From Henriciella pelagia (GTDB lineage: Bacteria; Pseudomonadota; Alphaproteobacteria; Caulobacterales; Hyphomonadaceae), in NCBI RefSeq assembly GCF_002088945.1, contig NZ_NCSU01000008.1, positions 124,001 to 188,000 of the forward strand: a stretch of DNA of 64,000 nt, written 5' to 3'. The translations under genes and the position numbers were made by a program. The notes below the pieces were generated by a model. That model was not told where the DNA came from and did no database searches. It worked only from the letters and a program-made list of their open reading frames with translations. This document shows, piece after piece, positions 44,239-54,002 of this stretch (its first letter is position 1; each line of letters begins with the position of its first letter).

Positions 44239-44907
44239 CTATCTGCCCCAGTGCTGAATAAGCGCTGCCGGGTCGGGCCGGGCGCGTTCCTGCGGGTGGG
44301 CGCTTGCGGTGCCGAGATATACAAAGCCGGCAATCCGCTCAGTCCCTGAAAGGCCGAGCAGCCTGTCGATGCCTTTGGAAAAGCTGATCCATTCGGTCAG
44401 CCAGACACCGGCCCAGCCAGCTGCGTTTGCGGTGAGGAGGAGATTGTAGGTGACTGCGCCGGCCGACAGTTCCTGTTCCCAGACAGGTGTCCTGCCATCA
44501 TCGGTCGGGTTGGAGACGACAGCAATGACGGTCGGCGCGCGCAGGAGAAGTTTCTTTGTGATCTCGATAGCCTCCGGGCTTGCCGAAGGGTCTTCGTCTG
44601 CCTGTATGCGGGCAGCGGCTTCGCCGAATCTGGATCGGGCCTCGCCTTCAAAGATGATGAAGCGCCAGGGTGTCATGCGGCGGTGATCAGGCACACGCAT
44701 GGCTGTGGCGAGGATATCGTCCAATGCTTTTCCGGTGGGGCCGGGGGCGGCAAGCATGGCCTTGTTGGCCGAACGGCGGAGCGAGAGGAAACGGCATGTC
44801 TCAACAGACGGACGCACAGGAAGCATGGGTGTGCCGACGGGCGGCGCGGGCGGGAAGATATCAGTCATGCGGGCTTGATAGGCCGGGCTGGCCGCTTTGT
44901 CAGCCAT
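44239..44907 (-). CDS. Nitroreductase-family protein (YdjA-like)
   Basis: A 222-residue flavin-dependent nitroreductase-fold protein. FLSLRRSANKAMLAAPGPTGKALDDILATAMRVPDHRRMTPWRF and the C-terminal FVYLGTASAHPQERARPD match the short YdjA-like branch, which binds FMN as a dimer. The substrate is unknown. ATG 44907 is taken; starts at 44868 or 44826 are possible because no Shine-Dalgarno is evident. It is divergent from the TetR gene, with a palindrome close to the start. Confidence 0.85.
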   Translation of the reverse strand: MADKAASPAYQARMTDIFPPAPPVGTPMLPVRPSVETCRFLSLRRSANKAMLAAPGPTGKALDDILATAMRVPDHRRMTPWRFIIFEGEARSRFGEAAARIQADEDPSASPEAIEITKKLLLRAPTVIAVVSNPTDDGRTPVWEQELSAGAVTYNLLLTANAAGWAGVWLTEWISFSKGIDRLLGLSGTERIAGFVYLGTASAHPQERARPDPAALIQHWGR

Positions 44908-44957
44908 GATGGCGGCAAATAATGCGAATAAGTCTTAGTTGCAAAGTAAATGATGAA

Positions 44958-44972
44958 GTGAACACTGTTCAC
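44958..44972. promoter_or_regulatory. Perfect palindromic operator in the TetR promoter region
   Basis: GTGAACACTGTTCAC (44958-44972) is a perfect 7-1-7 inverted repeat in the gap between the divergent nitroreductase and TetR genes. A second half-like ATGAACAT lies 14 bases downstream. The size and symmetry suit the TetR-family repressor encoded next to it and the RND pump it precedes. Confidence 0.65.
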
Positions 44973-45039
44973 AAAATGAACATCCTTTTCTTTGATTTCA
45001 TTTCAGGCTATGGGGAAGCAGGCTCCAGAGGCTTACGGG

Positions 45040-45717
45040 ATGGATGACCATATGATTTCTCCCGCCGAGAGACGGCGGCTGCGCGTTCGCGATTCCATTC
45101 TGGAAGCGGCAGAGCGGGTCTTTGCCGATGAGGGGGAGGCCGGCCTGTCCATACGGCGCATTGCCGACGAAATCGATTATTCGCCGGCTGCGATATACAA
45201 ATATTTCGGGTCGAAGGATGAATTGCTCAATGAGCTCAAGGAAGCCTTCTTTGCGCGCATCCTGACGAACATCAATGACATCTATGAATGTTCGGCTTCA
45301 TTTCCGGAGCGGGCGCGGGCCTGCGTGACAGGATATGTCCGCACGGCGCTTGAAAAGCCACATCACTATATAGCGGCCTTTGCCGGTCAGGCACCGCTTG
45401 CTCCAACGCCGTCCGACCCGGAGGCTTTTCGCAGCACCAACCGCGCGCAGGCCTTCATGGTGCTCGCCGGCATGGTCGAAGAGGGCATCACGAACGGGCA
45501 CTTCCGGGCGGAACTCAATCCCTTGGATACGGCCAAGGCGGTCTGGGCGTCGATGCACGGCATCGCGATGATGATGTCGCACTTCCAGACCTTTCCGAAT
45601 ATGAGCGTGTTGCCGAGTGAGCTTTCGCGCGATGCATTTGTCGATTTTCACGCAGATCTCACCATTCGCGGCCTGGAAACACATCCTGGCCAGGCTGTTG
45701 AGAAGAGGGGCGGTTGA
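45040..45717 (+). CDS. TetR/AcrR family regulator of the RND efflux operon
   Basis: A 225-residue regulator. The HTH lies at the N-terminus (RDSILEAAERVFADEGEAGLSIRRIADEIDYSPAAIYKYFGSKDEL), followed by a ligand-binding domain of the TetR_C_33-type. It probably represses itself and the pump genes that start two bases after its stop. ATG 45040 is preferred; ATG 45010 is possible. The palindrome at 44958-44972 is the likely operator. Confidence 0.88.
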   Translation: MDDHMISPAERRRLRVRDSILEAAERVFADEGEAGLSIRRIADEIDYSPAAIYKYFGSKDELLNELKEAFFARILTNINDIYECSASFPERARACVTGYVRTALEKPHHYIAAFAGQAPLAPTPSDPEAFRSTNRAQAFMVLAGMVEEGITNGHFRAELNPLDTAKAVWASMHGIAMMMSHFQTFPNMSVLPSELSRDAFVDFHADLTIRGLETHPGQAVEKRGG

Positions 45718-45719
45718 AC

Positions 45720-46901
45720 ATGTCGGTGTCTGAACACGACCATGGCGAGGTTCGCGAGCCGAAGCCGAGTTTCATCAAGGGGCTGCTATTCCTGTTCGTC
45801 CTGCTGATTGTGGTCGCTGGGCTGGCAATATTTGTGCTGACGCAGCGGTCCAGCGAGGGACCGCTCATCATCTCCGAAGACCCGACGCCGCTCAGTGTCG
45901 ATGTGATGACCGCCAGCCTGCAGCAGTCACTCGATCTCGATGAGAAATTCACCGGCCTCGTGGCAGCGAAGCGGACCAGTGAACTCGGTTTTTCCGCTGG
46001 CGGTCGAATTGCACGAATGAATGCAGATGTGGGCGACCGGGTTGTAACCGGCCAGTCGCTGGCGACGCTGGATACAAGAGGGCTGCGGTCACAGCTGAAT
46101 TCGGCCGAGGCACAGATTGCCGAAGCGGTTGCCAATCACGCACTCGCCATGTCGACGGTGGAACGGCAGAACGCATTGCTTGCAAAAGGGCATGTCGCCC
46201 AGCAGCGCGTCGATGAAGCGGTTGCGCAAGCGACCACAGCGCGCGCTCGGATTGATGCAGCCCGGGCACAGGCCGACACGCTTCGCGTCCAGATCGACCT
46301 GTCGAGCATCACGGCGCCTTATGCCGGCGTGATCACGCGCCGGAACTTTGATGAAGGGGCCATCGCCTCGCCGGGGGCGCCGGTGTTCGAACTGGTTGAA
46401 TCCAGTGCACTGGAAGCGCGGATCGGGCTTCCGTCGAGCCTCGCAGCGGAACTTGTTGTCGGAGACACCTATGAATTGCTGGGCGATCGCGGGCCGGTCG
46501 CAGCGACGCTCAGATCGGTCACGGGCATCATAGATAGCAGCCAGCGCACGGTCACGACGGTGTTTGATATCCTCGACAGTGATGCTGTTTCCACCGGCGC
46601 TGTGGTCCGGCTGGAGATGCAGAGAAGCGTATCAGAGCTCGGTCTCTGGGTACCGGTAAGTGCCCTGTCTGAAGGCCAGCGCGGCCTCTGGTCGCTGTAT
46701 ATTGCCAAGCAGGAAGAGGGCGCCTGGCGCGCCCGGCCGGGTCTTGTCGAAGTGATCCAGAGCGAGGGTGAGCGGGCCTATGTGCGCGGCGCCGTATCCG
46801 ATGGCGACCGGATCATCATTGACGGCCTGCAGCGGATCACCCCCGGACAGGCGATCCATCCGAAGCTTGCGCCGACCGCGACGACGGCGAATGAAGGCTA
46901 G
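45720..46901 (+). CDS. RND efflux periplasmic adaptor (MFP)
   Basis: A 393-residue membrane-fusion protein. One N-terminal membrane helix (~20-42) is followed by a lipoyl/hairpin region (GRIARMNADVGDRVVTGQSLATLD and a coiled coil, RIDAARAQADTLRVQIDLSSITAPYAGVI), then beta-barrel and MPD domains. It bridges the inner-membrane pump and an outer-membrane channel. Start ATG 45720 is two bases after the TetR stop, behind GAGGGG. The permease gene begins six bases after its stop, so all three are one operon. Confidence 0.92.
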   Translation: MSVSEHDHGEVREPKPSFIKGLLFLFVLLIVVAGLAIFVLTQRSSEGPLIISEDPTPLSVDVMTASLQQSLDLDEKFTGLVAAKRTSELGFSAGGRIARMNADVGDRVVTGQSLATLDTRGLRSQLNSAEAQIAEAVANHALAMSTVERQNALLAKGHVAQQRVDEAVAQATTARARIDAARAQADTLRVQIDLSSITAPYAGVITRRNFDEGAIASPGAPVFELVESSALEARIGLPSSLAAELVVGDTYELLGDRGPVAATLRSVTGIIDSSQRTVTTVFDILDSDAVSTGAVVRLEMQRSVSELGLWVPVSALSEGQRGLWSLYIAKQEEGAWRARPGLVEVIQSEGERAYVRGAVSDGDRIIIDGLQRITPGQAIHPKLAPTATTANEG

Positions 46902-46907
46902 GTGAGC

Positions 46908-49900
46908 ATGCGAACGCTCTTCTATCGGCTGCCGCGGCTTTCCATCCTGGTCATCCTGATCGCCATTGCCGGCGCCATCGGGTCGATCCTGACGCTCGGC
47001 AGGCAGGAGGACCCGACGCTTGTCGAACGGTTCGGCTACGTCCTGACGACGCTGCCCGGCGCGGATGCGGAGCGCATTGAAGCGACTGTGACTGATCCGA
47101 TTGAGACGGCGATACGCGAGCTTCCGGAGATCGATGAGGTGCAGTCTGTCTCGCGGGCCAATGTCTCGCAGATAACCGTTCTGATCCGTGAAGACCTGAC
47201 CGAGGCGGAAGTCGACGATGCGTGGACGCTGATCCGCGGCAAGGTGGAGGGCGCGCGCGCGGCCCTGCCGGACGGCGCGAACACGCCTGAAGTCCGCCGG
47301 CTCTATGTCGGTGCTTCCACGCTGCTGGTCGGCCTCGTCTGGGAAGGGCAGGGTGATCCGGAACTTGCGGTCATGGCCCGGTATGCCCGCAATCTTGCGG
47401 ATCGTTTCCAGAACCTCGCGGGCACTGAGGAAACCGACATATTCGGCCTGCCCAAGGAAGAGGTGCGCGTCGTGATGGATCCGGAAGCGCTGGCTTCAGC
47501 CGGTCTGTCCATGTCGCAGGCCGCGCAGCTCATCACCGCAGCCGATGCGAAAGTGCCCGCCGGACAGCTGCGCGGCGACAGCGCGGACATTGGGCTGGAA
47601 GTCGGCGGGGCGTTTGACGGGATCGCGAGGATACGGTCCGTACCGCTTGTGCAGCGGCCAGATGGCACAGCCTTGCGCGTTGGGGATATTGCCGAGGTCC
47701 AGAAGGGAATCGAAGACCCGGCGACGGTGATGAATTTCACCGACAATAAGCGCTCGGTGCTGGTCGCTGCCTATATTCAGCCGAAACAACGCGTCGATCT
47801 CTGGGCCGCGTCAGCGCGCGAGCTGGTCGCCGAATTCGAGCGCAATTCACCGTCGGAAATCGATGTCCGTGTGCTGTTCGACCAAAGCACATACACCGAC
47901 GCACGGCTGAACGGGCTTGCGAAGAATTTGCTCTTCTCGGCGCTGATCGTGTTTCTGGTGCTGTTCATCATCATGGGATGGCGCGCGGCGCTTGTGGTCG
48001 GTTCGGCGCTACCGCTAACCGTGGCGCTGGTGCTGATCCTGTTCAACATCTTCGACTATCCGCTGCACCAGATGTCCGTGACAGGGCTGGTAATTTCGCT
48101 CGGCCTTCTCATCGACAATGCGATCGTTGTGTTCGACGAATACGATCAGGAGCGTGGCCGCGGACACAGCATCATCCAGTCTATCGACATTGCGATCGGC
48201 AAGCTGTTTGGGCCGCTGTTTGCGTCCACGCTGACGACCGCGCTTGCCTTTGCGCCGATTGCCCTGATGCCGGGGTCTGCAGGTGAGTTCATCGGCATGA
48301 TTGGCGTCTCGGTGATCTTTTCGGTCGTGATGTCCTTCCTTGTTGCGATCACGATCATCCCCTTCATGGCTGGCCGGCTCGACCGCACACGCAAGCCGAA
48401 CGAGAAAAAGAACTGGCTGCGCGATGGGGTTTCCCTGGATGCGGTGACGGACGGCTATCGCTGGACGATCGGCGTCGTGCTGGCTTTCCCGCCGCTCGGT
48501 GTGCTGATTGGTGTTCTGCCAGCGGTGCTCGGTTTCATGGTGGGCAGCTCTCTGCCAGTGCAATTCTTCCCGCAGACCGAGCGAGACCAGTTCCAGGTGG
48601 AGATAACGCTGCCGCCATCGGCGACCATCCATGATGCAAGGCGCGCCACCGAGCGCGCAACCGAGCTGCTGTATGGCTATCCGAATGTCGAAATGGTCAA
48701 TTTCACGCTCGGGGAGGGGGCGCCGCGAGTCTACTACAATTCCTTCAACAATACGCAGGGCGTCGCCGGCTTTGCTGCAGGATGGGTGCAGCTGAAGGAC
48801 AATCATTCCACGCGTATCATGGTTAGGACGATCCAGGACGAACTGCGAATGGAGTTTCCTGATGCACAGTTCCTGGCGCTTCCGTTCGAACAGGGACCGC
48901 CAGTCGATGCGCCCATCGAATTCTTCATACGCGGTGACAATCTCGAAACCCTGAACCGGCTGGGCGACGAGGCGAGGCGTATTCTGGCTGGCGTGCCGGG
49001 CATCACATACACACAGGCAAGCCTCAAAACGGGCGCGCCGGTTGTCACAATTCGCGCCGATGAGACCGCTACAGCCATGTCGGGCGAAAGGCTGGCAGAG
49101 CTGGCCAATGAGTTGCGCGCAGAGCTGGAAGGCCTGCCGGCCGGGTCAATCCTCGAAGGGATAAAAGAGGTGCCGGTCCGGGTGATTGCTCCGCAAGCCC
49201 GCCGCTCAGAACTGGCCGATCTTCGCGCCAAGACAATCGGCAATTCGCCAGGCGCCTTCGGCGCATCGATTGCGTCGATCAGCGAGATCACGCTGGATCC
49301 GCAAACGGCGGTCATCTCACGCCTCGACGGTCGCCGTGCCAACCAGATCTACGGCTATACCGAGCCGTACTCGCTGCCGGCGCCGATCATGTCGAATTTC
49401 CAGGAAGCGCTGGAGCGCGAAGGGTTCGAGACGCCGCCTGGCTACGACATCATCATTGGCGGCGAAGCGGAGTCGCGTGACCAGGCGATGGGCAATCTGA
49501 TGTCGCTTGCCGTGCCGCTGATCCTGATTATGGCGGGCGCCGTCGCGCTGGTCTTCAACTCGTTCCGGATGAGCCTGCTCATCCTGCTGACGGGCGGACT
49601 ATCTGTTGGGCTCGCCTTTGGCGGGGTGTGGCTGTTCAACCTGCCGCTCGGCTTCAATGCCATCATTGGCGCCCTCGGCCTGCTGGGCATTTCGATCAAC
49701 AGTTCGATTGTGGTCCTGTCGCTGCTGCAAGGCAGTGAAGCGGCGCGGAATGATGATGTCATCGCGCAGAGGGAGATCGTCGTCGATGCGACGCGCCATA
49801 TCGTGGCAACCACGCTGACGACGATGGGCGGCTTTGTGCCAATCATCCTGACGGGTGACGTGTTCTGGCTGCCTCTGGCGACGGCAATTGCTGGCGGTGT

Positions 49901-50033
49901 GGCAGGGTCAGCCCTGCTGGCGCTCTATTTTGCGCCGGCGGTCTACCGCATCATGACGATGAAGCCGTTTCAGAAAGCCTGGCGAAGTGTGTTCGGCGGA
50001 CGCCGGGAGCCTGCAACGAGAGCGGCTGAATAG
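46908..50033 (+). CDS. RND-family efflux permease
   Basis: A 1041-residue tripartite pump permease with the RND pattern of helix 1, a large periplasmic domain, helices 2-6, a second periplasmic domain and helices 7-12. TM4 shows LLIDNAIVVFDEYD, where the second of the two proton-relay Asp found in AcrB (D407/D408) is Asn; TM10 is SINSSIVVLSLLQG. It uses the proton gradient to export drugs or other amphiphiles. The start is ATG 46908 (GTG 46902 is possible). No outer-membrane factor is encoded adjacent, so a TolC-type channel must come from elsewhere. Confidence 0.9.
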   Translation: MRTLFYRLPRLSILVILIAIAGAIGSILTLGRQEDPTLVERFGYVLTTLPGADAERIEATVTDPIETAIRELPEIDEVQSVSRANVSQITVLIREDLTEAEVDDAWTLIRGKVEGARAALPDGANTPEVRRLYVGASTLLVGLVWEGQGDPELAVMARYARNLADRFQNLAGTEETDIFGLPKEEVRVVMDPEALASAGLSMSQAAQLITAADAKVPAGQLRGDSADIGLEVGGAFDGIARIRSVPLVQRPDGTALRVGDIAEVQKGIEDPATVMNFTDNKRSVLVAAYIQPKQRVDLWAASARELVAEFERNSPSEIDVRVLFDQSTYTDARLNGLAKNLLFSALIVFLVLFIIMGWRAALVVGSALPLTVALVLILFNIFDYPLHQMSVTGLVISLGLLIDNAIVVFDEYDQERGRGHSIIQSIDIAIGKLFGPLFASTLTTALAFAPIALMPGSAGEFIGMIGVSVIFSVVMSFLVAITIIPFMAGRLDRTRKPNEKKNWLRDGVSLDAVTDGYRWTIGVVLAFPPLGVLIGVLPAVLGFMVGSSLPVQFFPQTERDQFQVEITLPPSATIHDARRATERATELLYGYPNVEMVNFTLGEGAPRVYYNSFNNTQGVAGFAAGWVQLKDNHSTRIMVRTIQDELRMEFPDAQFLALPFEQGPPVDAPIEFFIRGDNLETLNRLGDEARRILAGVPGITYTQASLKTGAPVVTIRADETATAMSGERLAELANELRAELEGLPAGSILEGIKEVPVRVIAPQARRSELADLRAKTIGNSPGAFGASIASISEITLDPQTAVISRLDGRRANQIYGYTEPYSLPAPIMSNFQEALEREGFETPPGYDIIIGGEAESRDQAMGNLMSLAVPLILIMAGAVALVFNSFRMSLLILLTGGLSVGLAFGGVWLFNLPLGFNAIIGALGLLGISINSSIVVLSLLQGSEAARNDDVIAQREIVVDATRHIVATTLTTMGGFVPIILTGDVFWLPLATAIAGGVAGSALLALYFAPAVYRIMTMKPFQKAWRSVFGGRREPATRAAE

Positions 50034-50135
50034 CGTCAGACCGGTTCGCCAGCATGCACGCGCCGTAACACACTGATTACTTTTGGCAGGCATAAGAGTT
50101 GTGTTGTATTTACTACATAACAGGTTGTTCTGTTG

Positions 50136-50663
50136 ATGGATTCTTCCACGCTTGATCTTTCCAAGGTTGATCCGCCGCAGTGGCGCGTGCTCGTACATGG
50201 GTCGGTGTATGGCCCATATACGCGCGGCCAGATGCAGGCATTCATCCGGGAGCGGCGGATTGTCGAGGAAACAAAGGTGGCGTGCGGTGATGGCGGCGCT
50301 TTCGTCCTGGCGCGCGAACATGAAGACCTCGCCACAGCCTTTGCAGGCCTGCGGGCGACAACCAGCGAAGCTGAATCAGAGCCGTCGAACTATCTCATCA
50401 TCGCCCGTCTCGCTTCGACGGGCGAGATGCAGATGATGTCGGTGCTGAACCGGCTTGGCAAGTTTGCCGAAGTCATGCCCGGAGTGTGGGCGCTGCGCTC
50501 GACCGTCCGGCAGGCGCGTGTCCGCGAACGTATCCAGGCGGCGCTCGGCGTGGCCGATCAGGTCATGATCGCGAATGCGACGTCAGGACGACTGGCCTGG
50601 CTCAACCTCGGCCCCGAAGCCGATGTTCACATCCGGAACGTCTGGGACGCCAAGATCGCCTAG
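50136..50663 (+). CDS. Hypothetical protein with GYF_2-like N-terminal domain
   Basis: A 175-residue cytoplasmic protein. The N-terminal ~60 residues (WRVLVHGSVYGPYTRGQMQAFIRERRIVEETKVACGDGG) look like the GYF_2/DUF4339 fold, which binds peptides or sits at the membrane face. The remaining ~100 residues have no recognisable motif. ATG 50136 is used, a TTG 50133 precedes it. Its stop overlaps the convergent GMC oxidoreductase by four bases. Confidence 0.68.
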   Translation: MDSSTLDLSKVDPPQWRVLVHGSVYGPYTRGQMQAFIRERRIVEETKVACGDGGAFVLAREHEDLATAFAGLRATTSEAESEPSNYLIIARLASTGEMQMMSVLNRLGKFAEVMPGVWALRSTVRQARVRERIQAALGVADQVMIANATSGRLAWLNLGPEADVHIRNVWDAKIA

Positions 50664-52303
50664 GCCGGTTCGCTGATGTCAGCGGGCTCAAGCGCCGGTT
50701 TTCCGAGGATCATGTCGGCAGCCTTTTCAGCGATCATGATGGTCGGGGCATTTGTATTGCCGCCAATCAGCGTCGGCATGACCGATGCGTCGACGACGCG
50801 CAATCCTTCGACACCCCGGACGCGCAACTCGCCGTCGAGCGGATCGGCGTCATGTATGCCCATGCTGACCGTGCCGACAGGGTGGTAGATCGTCTCGCCG
50901 GTCTCGCGCACGAAAGCATCAATCTCATCGTCTGACTGCACGCCGGGCCCCGGCATGAATTCATCGCCGCGAAAGTCTGAAAAGGCGTCCTGAGCGGCGA
51001 TCTCACGGCTGATCTTCACGCCTTCGCGCATCGCGCGGCGATCTTCCTCTGTGGCAAGGTAGTTCGGATCGATCAGCGGATGGTCGAACGGATCATTGCT
51101 GGCGAGGGTGATGGTGCCGCGGCTTTCCGGCCTCAGCTGGCAGGCATGGATGGTGAAGCCGTCACTTTTTACCTGGGTTCGGCCATGATCGACCATCATG
51201 GCATTCACATAGTGCAGCTGCAGGTCCGGGCGGTCGAGGCCTTCGCGCGATTTCAGGAAGGCGCCGGCCTGCAGGAAGTTATCGCGTCCCGGTCCCTGCT
51301 TGCGAAGCATGTAATTGAGCCCGACCGCGATTTTCTTCAGGCCGGCCTGTTTTGAATAGGCCGACAGCTTTTGGGTCATCCGGTGAATGACCGTCACGTC
51401 GAGATGGTCCTGCAGGTTGCGGCCGATATTGGGGCTGTTTGCGATGACGGGAATGTCGTGGGCGCGAAGTTCGTCTGCCGGCCCGATCCCGGACAGTTTC
51501 AGGAGCTGCGGGGACTGGACCGCACCGGCGCACACGATCACCTCTTGCGAGGCTTCTATGGTCTCGGCCTGCGCGCCACGCTGTGCAATGGTTTCGACGC
51601 CGTGCACGCGCCCGCCGCGAAGCAGGATGCGGCTGACGAGGGCAGTGGACAGGACGGTGAGGTTTGCGCGTTCCTTCAGAACGGGCCGCAGGAAAGCAGC
51701 CGCGGCGCTCCACCGTTCGCCGTCATTGATGGTCCGCTGGTAGCGACCGACGCCTTCCTGCTGGCTGGCGTTAAAATCGCTCGTCCTCGCATGACCAGCC
51801 TGTTCTCCTGCTTCAATGAATGCATTATAACACACTGAATCGAGTGGGCTTTCTTCGACAATGAGCGGCCCGTCCGCGCCATGATGAGGGGTGGCTCCGC
51901 CTTGATAATTCTCGGAGCGGCGGAAGTAGGGCAACACTTCGCTATAGCCCCAGCCGCGCAGGCCGGACTGACGCCACTGGTCGTAGTCGCGCGGATGGCC
52001 ACGGATGTAGATCATGCCATTGATGGCTGAAGATCCGCCCCAGCCCTTGCCGCGTGGCCACCAGAGTTCACGTGCATTCATGTGGGCCTGGGGCGTGGTG
52101 TAGAAGCCCCAATTGTGCGGATTGGCGTCCTTGATGAGGCTGCCGACGCCGGCGGGCATGCGGACCATCAGCCCGTCGGCTTTTCCCCCCGCTTCGATAA
52201 GACAGACGGACACTGCCGGGTCAGCGCTGAGGCGGTTGGCGAGGACGCAACCTGCACTGCCCGCACCGACGATCACATAGTCATATCCTGTGGGTTTGCT
52301 CAT
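50660..52303 (-). CDS. GMC-family alcohol/choline dehydrogenase-like oxidoreductase
   Basis: A 547-residue FAD enzyme. The N-terminal dinucleotide motif is VIVGAGSAGCVLANRLS, the GMC signature PRGKGWGGSSAINGMIYIRG follows, and the catalytic His lie in IYHPVGTVSMG and the terminal TNAPTIMIAEKAADMIL. Such enzymes oxidise alcohols, choline or related compounds at the membrane or in the cytoplasm; the closest groups include AlkJ-like alkanol dehydrogenases. Substrate cannot be named. It is a single-gene unit. Confidence 0.9.
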   Translation of the reverse strand: MSKPTGYDYVIVGAGSAGCVLANRLSADPAVSVCLIEAGGKADGLMVRMPAGVGSLIKDANPHNWGFYTTPQAHMNARELWWPRGKGWGGSSAINGMIYIRGHPRDYDQWRQSGLRGWGYSEVLPYFRRSENYQGGATPHHGADGPLIVEESPLDSVCYNAFIEAGEQAGHARTSDFNASQQEGVGRYQRTINDGERWSAAAAFLRPVLKERANLTVLSTALVSRILLRGGRVHGVETIAQRGAQAETIEASQEVIVCAGAVQSPQLLKLSGIGPADELRAHDIPVIANSPNIGRNLQDHLDVTVIHRMTQKLSAYSKQAGLKKIAVGLNYMLRKQGPGRDNFLQAGAFLKSREGLDRPDLQLHYVNAMMVDHGRTQVKSDGFTIHACQLRPESRGTITLASNDPFDHPLIDPNYLATEEDRRAMREGVKISREIAAQDAFSDFRGDEFMPGPGVQSDDEIDAFVRETGETIYHPVGTVSMGIHDADPLDGELRVRGVEGLRVVDASVMPTLIGGNTNAPTIMIAEKAADMILGKPALEPADISEPA

Positions 52304-52461
52304 AGTCCGCTATTCCGCCCGTGATTCTTATGCTTCTTTTATACCGGTCGATAGTGTCAGCTTTATCCAAAGCTTCAACCTTTTATGAACCCACACAGCC
52401 TAGTTTCACCCTGTACGGTGGGCGTTCATTCCTGCCGATTCGGCGAGATTGGGAGGGGCGC

Positions 52462-53058
52462 TTGCAAGCTCTTTCGAAGAAAGTGTCCAGTATTCGGATC
52501 CGCAGCGACCTGCAAAAGGATCGCCGACGCAATGCGCGCGTCAGCATCGCCTTGAGCGGTCGGTTCCTGTCCGGCGACAATGAAGACCATAGCCTGCTGA
52601 CCCGTAATATTTCCTGCGGCGGGGCAGACCTCATCGCCAATGTACGGCCGACCGCCGGCGCGCCGCTCATCTGCTATTTCGAGGACCTCGGCCGACTTGA
52701 GGCTGAATTTGTGCGCGCGACCGAGGAAGGCTTTGCTGTCCGGTTCAACCTGACCAGCCGCAAACGCGACAAGGTCGCCGACAGGCTTACCTGGCTTGCC
52801 AATTACAAACAGCTCGGTCTTGAAGATGAGCGGGTCGCGCCTCGTTATGCTGGCGGTGGCCCTGCCATGGTGACGCGCGCCAATGGGCGTGTCCTTCAGT
52901 GTCGAACGGTGGACATCTCCCTGACAGGTGCCGCTTTCGAAGGTGACGGACCAGCGCCGCCGATCGGTGAGATCGTTTCGGTCGGCAATCTCCAGGGGGA
53001 AGTCGTCCGGACACTGCGAAACGGGTTTGCGATCCGTTACCTGCCCAAGGGCGCCTAG
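52462..53058 (+). CDS. PilZ-domain protein (two tandem domains)
   Basis: A 198-residue protein. RRRNARVSIALSGRF matches the RxxxR motif of PilZ and TRNISCGGADL the (D/N)xSxxG motif. A second weaker copy follows with TVDISLTGAAF. PilZ domains bind cyclic-di-GMP. The start is uncertain: TTG 52462 has an excellent Shine-Dalgarno (GGGAGGGG) six bases upstream, while the open frame reaches GTG 52321. I prefer 52462. Between 52304 and 52461 no other gene is seen. Confidence 0.78.
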   Translation: MQALSKKVSSIRIRSDLQKDRRRNARVSIALSGRFLSGDNEDHSLLTRNISCGGADLIANVRPTAGAPLICYFEDLGRLEAEFVRATEEGFAVRFNLTSRKRDKVADRLTWLANYKQLGLEDERVAPRYAGGGPAMVTRANGRVLQCRTVDISLTGAAFEGDGPAPPIGEIVSVGNLQGEVVRTLRNGFAIRYLPKGA

Positions 53059-53133
53059 GCGCGAACTTACGACATTGTGACTTGAACGAGGCAGGTTTCC
53101 TAGCCATCTGAACCGTGACAGTCTGGAGGCCCC

Positions 53134-53937
53134 ATGGTCGAAAATCCCGATATTGGCGCGCCGCCGCCACCATGGAAACGTCTGCGCTTTGAGGCCAAGG
53201 CGGCCGCCGCCGATGAGCCTGCACTCGCCAGCTATATTGATGCGGCCATCCTCTCGCACGACACGATCTGCCGGGCACTGGCGTTCCATCTTGCAGAAAA
53301 GCTGGCCGGTCCGGAAATGGGCGCGCAGCAATTCCGGCACATTATCGCATCCGCCTATGATCACGACCACGCCCTGGTCGAGGCGGCCGAAATGGACATG
53401 CAGGCCGTGCTTGAGCGCGATCCGGCATGCCGCGGAATGCTGCAGCCTTTCCTGTTCTTCAAAGGATTTCTCGCGCTCCAGACGCAACGCGTGGCCAACC
53501 GCCTGTGGCGCGAGGGCCGCGAGACGCTCGCCTTCCATTTCCAGTCGCGTTCCAGCGAACTGTTCGGCGTCGACATCCATCCTGCCGTGAAGATGGGCAG
53601 GGGCATCATGCTCGACCACGCCACCAATATCACCATCGGTGAAACGGCTGTCGTTGGCGACGGCTGCTCCATCCTGCAGGGCGTCACGCTTGGCGGTACC
53701 GGCAAGGAAGTTGGTGACCGACATCCCAAGATCGGACGCGGCGTGCTCGTATCGGTCGGCGCGAAGGTGCTGGGCAACATTACGGTTGGCGACGAAGCCA
53801 AGATCGCTGCCGGCAGCGTCGTCCTGAAAGATGTGCCGGCGCATACGACCGTGGCCGGCGTTCCGGCGCGTATTGTGGGCGGCGAGGCAAACAATCCAGC
53901 CCGCAGCATGGACCAGACGATCCCGGACACCAAATAG
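53134..53937 (+). CDS. cysE: Serine O-acetyltransferase
   Basis: A 267-residue enzyme making O-acetylserine for cysteine synthesis. An N-terminal helical region (~1-140) is followed by the left-handed beta-helix with hexapeptide repeats. The catalytic His/Asp and CoA-binding segments are FGVDIHPAVKMGRGIMLDHATNITIGETAVVGDGCSILQGVTLGGTGKE. It ends in a short acidic tail. The Shine-Dalgarno is GGAGG before ATG 53134. Confidence 0.94.
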   Translation: MVENPDIGAPPPPWKRLRFEAKAAAADEPALASYIDAAILSHDTICRALAFHLAEKLAGPEMGAQQFRHIIASAYDHDHALVEAAEMDMQAVLERDPACRGMLQPFLFFKGFLALQTQRVANRLWREGRETLAFHFQSRSSELFGVDIHPAVKMGRGIMLDHATNITIGETAVVGDGCSILQGVTLGGTGKEVGDRHPKIGRGVLVSVGAKVLGNITVGDEAKIAAGSVVLKDVPAHTTVAGVPARIVGGEANNPARSMDQTIPDTK

Positions 53938-54002
53938 TCAGACTCGCTAAGCCAGGCACTTTCTTCTAGGGTCTCCCCGTCAGCAAGCAGGCGAGGTGGG
54001 AC

